In this document: positions 10,468-12,664 of the stretch, in pieces | How positions within the stretch are numbered: the stretch's first letter is position 1 | Layout of the letters: every line of letters begins with the position of its first letter | From: Smittium mucronatum | Lineage: Eukaryota; Kickxellomycota; Harpellomycetes; Harpellales; Legeriomycetaceae | DNA length: 12,664 nt | Reading direction: 5' to 3' | Assembly: GCA_001953115.1 (NCBI GenBank) | Contig: LSSL01002204.1 | Span: 1 to 12,664, forward strand | Notes under the pieces: model-generated | Seen by the model: only the letters and a program-made list of their open reading frames with translations | Databases searched by the model: none | Told to the model about the DNA's origin: nothing | Translations under genes and position numbers: made by a program

Positions 10468-10607
10468 CGAGTCTCTCAAATGAAACTTTTTCATACAAAA
10501 AAATGTAATTTTACACATTATCGTTGCAAGAATGAAAAAAATACGAATGCAGTGCTAAAATGAAAATCGAAAAGTATCACTTTTTAGACATAACCAAGAG
10601 GTACACC
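10462..10607 (+). pseudogene. FLYWCH-type zinc finger fragment of the MULE transposase
   Basis: The frame carrying the ATG at 10480 reads S-K-R-V-S-Q, a short spacer, then F-T-H-Y-R-C-K-N-E-K. This matches the usual FLYWCH pattern of a basic start, a hydrophobic strand and a Y-W-R-C segment. That frame stops at 10561-10563. A shift to the next frame at about 10563 continues with K-I-E-K-Y-H, in the place where the closing His pair would lie, and stops at 10608-10610. The second Cys expected after Y-R-C is missing (T-N-A in place of C-N-A). FLYWCH fingers in MULEs are thought to bind element ends. Confidence 0.5.
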
Positions 10608-10610
10608 TAA

Positions 10611-10861
10611 AATAAAAATTCCGTTGGTAGATTAAAAAATGGCAAGCCTGTATCAGTTACAAATGAGATTAAAAGTTTTTATGATGGGACTCAAAAGCAA
10701 TAGGAAATAAAGAAAGAGTTCTTAGGCATAGGGATTGAGACGGACTATAAAAAAATTTACTCGCCGATTTCATATTTAAGCTTGAAGAATAAAATTATTC
10801 GAAACATATTTTTTTCTGGACTAAAGGAAACGTGCCAAAAAATTCAAACTTAACTCTAAAA
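10611..10861 (+). pseudogene. linker fragment of the MULE transposase
   Basis: The frame that closes the zinc finger continues, with one TAG at 10701-10703, through a Lys/Glu-rich stretch to L-S-L-K-N-K-I-I-R-N. In MULEs this place holds a helical segment ending in an I-x-R motif. The reading then jumps to another frame at 10832, giving V-P-K-N-S-N-L-T-L-K up to a TAG at 10862-10864. This resembles the L-P-K-N segment that precedes the core. Both pieces are short and matched by eye, and their value is their correct order and spacing. Confidence 0.45.
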
Positions 10862-10863
10862 TA

Positions 10864-11176
10864 GCCGGTAATTTAATCATGGATGAAGTAACCATTAAAT
10901 GTATAAAATTCACAATCGGCACGAAAAATCTCTTGGAAAAACTTAAATGAGCTGCTAATATAAATCTGGATTATAGTTGCAGACTGAATGACATGGGGTG
11001 TCCATATTCTTTTTAGTAATTAGTGATTAAGAGTTTTTTTTCCAATTTCTCTGGGATTAATAAATGATGAAAGCGAAAAATTATATACTTGGATCTTTCA
11101 AAAAATAAAAGATCTTCTAGAAGAAAAATGTGAAAAATTCATAATCGAAAGTTTGGTAAATATTTCTAACCCAGTA
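10864..11176 (+). pseudogene. MULE core fragments (first part of the catalytic domain)
   Basis: One frame (10864-11013) contains K-F-T-I-G-T-K-N-L-L-E-K-L-K, a stop, then N-I-N-L-D and later C-P-Y-S-F. These correspond to the segment before the first catalytic Asp, the Asp itself with its G-T-F partners lost, and the P-x-x-F-x-Q-L-Y region. A shift to another frame (about 11033-11176) gives V-F-F-P-I-S-L-G-L-I-N, then S-E-K-L-Y-T-W-I-F-Q-K-I-K. This closely fits the MULE consensus of P, a short hydrophobic run with a Leu pair, N, then T-Y-x-x-L/I-F-x-x-L/I-K. The second catalytic Asp region (T-D-F-E) is not recognisable, and two TAA codons follow (11177-11182). Confidence 0.65.
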
Positions 11177-11248
11177 TAATAAGTGAAATAAGAAAACTCA
11201 GTCCTCAAACCACAAGAATAAACTGTTGGGAACATATTAGAAGAAATA

Positions 11249-11587
11249 TGGTAAAGAAAATTTCAAAATGGCGATCTAAATTCTGCTAAAGAATCAAAGT
11301 TAGGTCCTTTTAAAATACAAATAGCACAAAACAAAAATGCTTTTGGACTGTGTCGGGACTTTTTTATGAAAAAATACCAAGAATTTGAAGAAAAAAAAAA
11401 TCTTCAATGGATTTTCTACACCATATTATTTTGAAAAAAACTGTATCTGGTACGAAGGGACGGGAATTTTCTCGCAAAGTACTAATAGCTGCCTTGAGAT
11501 GTTTAAACCGACCTATCAAAACAAAAAACTTTTTCTGAAAGTAATTAAGAATAGCAGGGATTGCCCCGAAATTTGCGGAAATAGTTG
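11249..11587 (+). pseudogene. MULE core fragments (late part with TN..LE motif)
   Basis: A frame open after a TAA at 11249-11251 reads R-K-F-Q-N-G-D-L-N, an amphipathic stretch with A-F-G-L, and F-x-x-K-Y-Q-E-F-E-E. This suits the W-R-x-x-Q-x-x-G-L and A-L-A-F-x-P-x-x-V-x-x-x-F-E-x-L segments of MULEs. At the A run around 11391-11400 the reading shifts frame and gives W-Y-E-G-T-G-I-F-S-Q-S-T-N-S-C-L-E-M-F, then L-F-L-K-V-I-K, ending at a TGA at 11586-11588. MULEs carry a T-N-N-x-x-E-x-x-N motif here, with the Glu usually taken as part of the catalytic site. The Glu is kept and the second Asn is lost. The A run is a natural frameshift point. Confidence 0.6.
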
Positions 11588-11940
11588 AGTATCTGGAGAA
11601 ATATAACCCACCAAATCCTAATAGAATGGTATATACATCTGGAGATGTTTCTGGAGTAAAAGGAATTAATATTTACTTAATCAAGAAAAATGATGTTTCA
11701 ATCAAGCTTTTAATGTCAGGTAATAAAAACATGTATGTAGATCTTATTAGTAGAGTGAGTTCTTTTAACTACAGAAGCTTCACTCAACTATGTGAAGACT
11801 TTGAAGATGCATCCATTTTAACAATAATAAAGAATGCACTAAGCTTCGAAGATCTAGTATGTTCATGCGTTGATTTTTTGAAGAGGTATAAAGGTTACAC
11901 ATTTATACTTATTTGGAGAAAATATGAATTCTTGAAATAG
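11545..11940 (+). pseudogene. MULE C-terminal fragment with damaged SWIM-type zinc finger
   Basis: This is the longest unbroken piece of the relic: 131 codons open from after a TAA (11542-11544) to the TAG at 11938-11940, with an internal ATG at 11626. It overlaps the previous fragment in another frame, so a frameshift lies in 11545-11585. Near the end it reads V-C-S-C-V-D-F-L-K-R-Y-K-G-Y-T-F-I-L. SWIM fingers have C-x-C, a short spacer, then C-x-H followed by hydrophobic residues, and often close MULE transposases. Here the first Cys pair is intact, while the expected C-x-H appears as Y-T-F, so zinc binding should be lost. Whether the ATG frame is expressed as a separate small protein cannot be told. 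Confidence 0.5.
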
Positions 11941-12190
11941 TCGATTTGGAGTTGATAATTCATAAAAGAAAAAAGGGGAGAAGAATTTTTTTAAAAAAAT
12001 GTAGATCATTAATTGGATTAAAAACTCTATTGTTTAACATTAAATACGTTTTGATGTATCTTTCGACTACTTTATAATTTAAATAAATCTATTAATACCT
12101 TAACAAAATTTCCATAAAACACAGTTTGGATGAAAGAATTGTTTATATATTATTTGTATATTCCTGATCCATTAGATCTCTTGAATTTAA
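11941..12190. other. AT-rich spacer
   Basis: No gene, repeat or structured element is visible in these 250 bases. They follow the stop of the transposase relic and precede the higher-G+C block. A right-hand terminal repeat of the relic would be expected here or just beyond, but none is obvious. Confidence 0.6.
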
Positions 12191-12664
12191 ATGCCCCCCT
12201 AAGAGTGAAATGCCCTGCCGTGGTTAAGGGCCTTAATGGTGCACTTTTCGAAGTACACTAAACTAAAATTTCACACGGGGTTGTACTATTCTTGGTTAGG
12301 AGTAGTGGAGACAGTGCATAGCGATTCGGAGGACAGCGATTCCAGAGGAGGATCATCTAGAAACGGGAGGAACCGATCGTTTAGCACAGCTGAGACATAT
12401 TCTAGTGCACAAGTCCAGAGTTTGACAGTCAGGCAGATCTCAGCGTCTAACAGCTATTTGTAGGAAAGCCATGTCGATCAATCCCACGTTTGGGTAGGAG
12501 TCTAATTTTATTAATCCTGTTAGAAGTAGGCTCTGACTAGGAGCTCAGTAGCTTCAATGAACTATAGTTTGTTGACAAAGAGCTCAATTCTTGACTGCTT
12601 GTAACCTGAAACATACACCTACTTAAAGCAATGCCAGGGAGAGGTCTTTCTGTTGGTAGATTGC
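12191..12664. other. higher-G+C block running off the right edge
   Basis: By count, 183 of 420 bases at 12241-12660 are G or C (about 44 percent), against roughly 22 percent in 12001-12060. The change is abrupt, near the CCCCCC run at 12194-12199. Neither strand shows a long open frame, although both give protein-like pieces. This could be the end of an inserted element, a decayed coding region, or the edge of a differently evolving block. No sequence family is recognised. Confidence 0.6.
12236..12463 (+). CDS. uncertain 75-residue ORF in the higher-G+C block
   Basis: An ATG at 12236 opens 75 codons to a TAG at 12461-12463. The frame is open from 12209, so it may be the tail of a longer exon. 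The first third is basic and aromatic. It is followed by an acidic Ser/Asp stretch (H-S-D-S-E-D-S-D-S), an Arg/Gly/Asn patch and a Ser/Thr/Gln tail, which suggests a disordered protein. A 15-base imperfect direct repeat (starting at 12320 and 12335) makes the S-D-S pattern. Codons are much richer in G+C than in the gene at 6565-9699. No family is recognised. It may be a relic of a mobile-element protein or a chance frame in a G+C-rich patch. Confidence 0.25.
   Translation: MVHFSKYTKLKFHTGLYYSWLGVVETVHSDSEDSDSRGGSSRNGRNRSFSTAETYSSAQVQSLTVRQISASNSYL

Larger units (their letters stand above)
10450..11940 (+). mobile_element. decayed MULE (Mutator-like) DNA transposon, transposase relic
   Basis: Protein fragments in all three + frames follow the order expected of a MULE transposase: FLYWCH-type zinc finger, linker, MULE core, TN..LE motif, C-terminal segment with a SWIM-like finger. 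Intact enzymes of this group cut and paste DNA in the nucleus using a D-D-E catalytic site. This copy has at least five frameshifts and about a dozen stops, so it cannot encode a working enzyme. The fragments are collinear with no large insertion, which suggests decay by small mutations in place. No terminal inverted repeats or target-site duplications were identified by eye, so the outer limits are those of the coding relic only. The copy lies on the same strand as the serine-rich gene, about 750 bases downstream of it. Confidence 0.72.

Noticed and set aside
11385..11588. 67-codon frame as a separate small gene
   Set aside because: Its apparent start is TTG, and its content matches the TN..LE region of MULE transposases, so it is treated as a fragment of the relic.
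12191..12664. Stop codons in the minus-strand reading as traces of C-to-T (RIP-like) mutation
   Set aside because: Every stop codon can be derived from CAA, CAG or CGA by one C-to-T change, so the pattern carries no information without an undamaged copy to compare.

Overview
The window looks like nuclear DNA from a very AT-rich eukaryote, most likely a fungus. It has long, gene-poor spacers rich in A and T runs, one large gene with a short GT-AG intron, a pyrimidine-rich promoter, an AATAAA signal just after the stop codon, and relics of a eukaryotic MULE (Mutator-like) DNA transposon. There are no bacterial-type operons or ribosome binding sites. A placement in an early-diverging AT-rich fungal lineage, such as Harpellales or another zoosporic or zygomycete group, is only a guess from composition and protein style.

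Layout, left to right. Bases 1-161 are a TATAA satellite array cut by the left edge. Bases 162 to about 5330 are AT-rich spacer with no convincing intact gene. This spacer holds one doubtful small reading frame (2458-2682), a short MULE-like scrap (about 3815-3937) and other short coding-looking scraps. Bases 5338-6110 are richer in G+C and coding-like but broken in every direct frame; they could be a decayed gene or an intron-rich gene. Bases 6111-6564 form the upstream region of the main gene.

The only convincing intact gene runs from 6565 to 9699 on the + strand. Two open frames are joined in frame by removing a 57-base intron (8176-8232). This gives a 1,025-residue, serine-rich, largely disordered protein with many basic kinase-type sites, a short predicted coiled coil and two KEN tripeptides. 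I do not recognise its family.

After about 740 bases of spacer lies a decayed MULE transposase (about 10450-11940, + strand). It is split across all three frames, but its parts are in the normal order: FLYWCH-type zinc finger, MULE core, TN..LE motif, and a damaged SWIM-type C terminus. From about 12190 to the right edge, G+C rises sharply to about 44 percent. This suggests an inserted or differently evolving block, with a 75-residue open frame that I cannot assign.

The genes do not form a visible pathway. The picture is one host gene among degenerated mobile DNA and spacer.
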